Origin: Oegoconia quadripuncta
Taxonomy: Eukaryota; Arthropoda; Insecta; Lepidoptera; Autostichidae
Length of the DNA stretch: 64,000 nucleotides
Direction: 5' to 3'
Assembly: GCA_949316235.1 (NCBI GenBank)
Contig: OX438752.1
Coordinates: 1,883,001 to 1,947,000 of the forward strand
Under the pieces are notes generated by a model. It did no database searches. It saw only the letters and a program-made list of their open reading frames with translations, and was not told the DNA's origin. Both the position numbers and the translations under genes were made by a program. Positions 63,031-64,000 of this stretch are shown here, piece by piece. Positions within the stretch are counted from its first letter, which is position 1, and every line of letters begins with the position of its first letter.

Positions 63031-63235
63031 TGTCACCTTCAGTAATCAATAGTCAAGCATGTTTCCTAGAGCTTAAAAGTCCTGGTGCTTCAGCTCAGCT
63101 GACACTGTTCATACCAAAGATATTTTATTAATAACGAAAACGCACTTTAATTTATCATCCATTCATATGTTTTTGAATTATTTATCACATGTATGTGTAG
63201 CTGCGTGTGTCCAAGCATAAGGATGTGTACATATA

Positions 63236-63478
63236 CAGGGTGAAATTTAATTCGTGTAATCCCTGTTTACAGGTTACGCCAGTCCTGATTACGACCAACT
63301 TTCCGCTAGGAACCATAGTTAAATTCAGCCGAAAGTTGTTGGACTTCCATACTAAAGGTGATTTTAGAATGGTTTACTTTGTATGGGTAATACGACTATG
63401 ATTCCTTGGGGAAAGTTGTTCGTAATCAAGAGGGGCGTCACCAGTTAATAGGAAATACACGCTTTCAAATTCACCCTG
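63236..63478. mobile_element. 243-bp TA-flanked MITE
   Basis: CAGGGTGAAATTTAATTCGT and its mirrored end (CAGGGTGAATTTGAAAGCGT on the other strand) are flanked by TA. Inner inverted copies of CTGATTACGACCAACTTTCC extend the arms. Size and TA target fit a Tc1/mariner-type MITE. Confidence 0.65.
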
Positions 63479-63494
63479 TATATGTTCTGTCTTT

Positions 63495-63725
63495 TGAGGT
63501 GAATTTCGATGTCAATTCGTAACTTTCAGGTGGTATCTCGACTATAACTTGCCGGATGTTAGTTTTTAGACGCTTTCGGGTTTGTTGGCGTAGAACGTGA
63601 GCCCACAAAAAAAAAACTAATGGCGTTCAATCGCACAATCTCGGCCAGTTGACGTCACCGAAACGTGAAATAACGCGATCTCGGAATTTTTCACGGGATA
63701 CATCGAACGTTTTTCCAAATGTTAA
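63495..63725 (-). pseudogene. mariner-type transposase C-terminal relic
   Basis: Minus strand FRDRVISRFGDVNWPRLCD*, TPL, then (frameshift) FFLWAHVLRQQTRKRLKTNI, RQVIVEIPPES. NWPxRSCDLTPLDFFLWG is the block around the last catalytic Asp in mariner-type transposases. A stop and a frameshift in the poly-T/A tract kill it. Confidence 0.6.
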
Positions 63726-63969
63726 CCCGTTGCGCTGTAGTTAAAAATATGAAAATTAATATGTTTTTTATTGACAACTTCGTTTTGTTATATGTAATTT
63801 TACATTGTGGAGATCATCTTTTAAGTGTATGACGATCTGTGTCAGTACATCTTGCTCTTCCATGAATAACAATTATTACATAAAAACCAAAAAGAATTTA
63901 AATTAAAAAAATATTTAAAAGTAAAATCCCTAACCGTACGTTAATTTTATTTTGGCTTGGGATGGTAGG
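63726..63969. other. AT-rich spacer
   Basis: Nothing recognised. Confidence 0.4.
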
Positions 63970-64000
63970 TTGTGTGTGAGTGTGTGAGTGTGTGTGTGTG
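63970..64000 (+). repeat. (TG)n microsatellite running off the window
   Basis: TGTGTGTGAGTGTGTGAGTG and continuing TG repeats to the last base. Confidence 0.85.

Noticed and set aside
1..64000. CRISPR arrays, bacterial operons, Rho-independent terminators, ribosome binding sites
   Set aside because: Introns, polyadenylation signals and retroposons show this is eukaryotic nuclear DNA; no spaced direct-repeat array of CRISPR type is present.

Overview
The window looks like nuclear DNA of a moth or butterfly. Two conserved genes with insect-style short introns sit at the left edge. Almost everything else is AT-rich sequence packed with broken retroposons, tRNA-headed SINEs, Helitron-like fragments ending in CTAGT, mariner-type remnants and TTAGG motifs. 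Order-level assignment is inference from these repeat types; I do not name a species.

Genes. Positions 1-882 hold the last coding exon of the DNA helicase RTEL1 (motif VI onward, plus a C-terminal harmonin-like domain). Facing it on the minus strand is the two-exon gene for mitochondrial ribosomal protein L21 (977-1717). The two genes converge with about 94 bp between stop codons. Beyond them I find no convincing host gene. A splice-acceptor-led short ORF followed by a strongly CpG-rich block (9928-10287) is the only other candidate for part of a host transcription unit. A 107-codon OTU-domain fragment at 21952 belongs to Helitron-like DNA.

Repeats. From 2 kb to the end the sequence is a nested repeat landscape. 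It holds: (i) at least six kinds of 5'-truncated non-LTR retrotransposon, here named LINE-A (tail TTTTGATT), LINE-B (ends in SFIMRTAKAWNSLPASVFPE), LINE-C ([14 protein letters not shown]), RTE-like, LINE-E (QRGNxASV) and LINE-F; (ii) three tRNA-headed SINE families, SINE-A, SINE-B and SINE-C; (iii) Helitron-like elements; (iv) mariner and Harbinger transposase relics; (v) four large inverted-repeat structures at 15940-16759, 22371-23065, 32028-32734 and 33301-33754; (vi) a poly(A)-tailed retroposon family I do not recognise, with copies at 24965, 28110 and 59370. One copy of that family is flanked by a 41-bp perfect direct repeat, and a fragment of it lies in the mRpL21 intron. A 200-base assembly gap is at 18430-18629.

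I see no operon, CRISPR array or host defence system. The most novel material is the unnamed retroposon family, the near-perfect long palindromes, and composite or nested elements. Family names such as SINE-A are my working labels.
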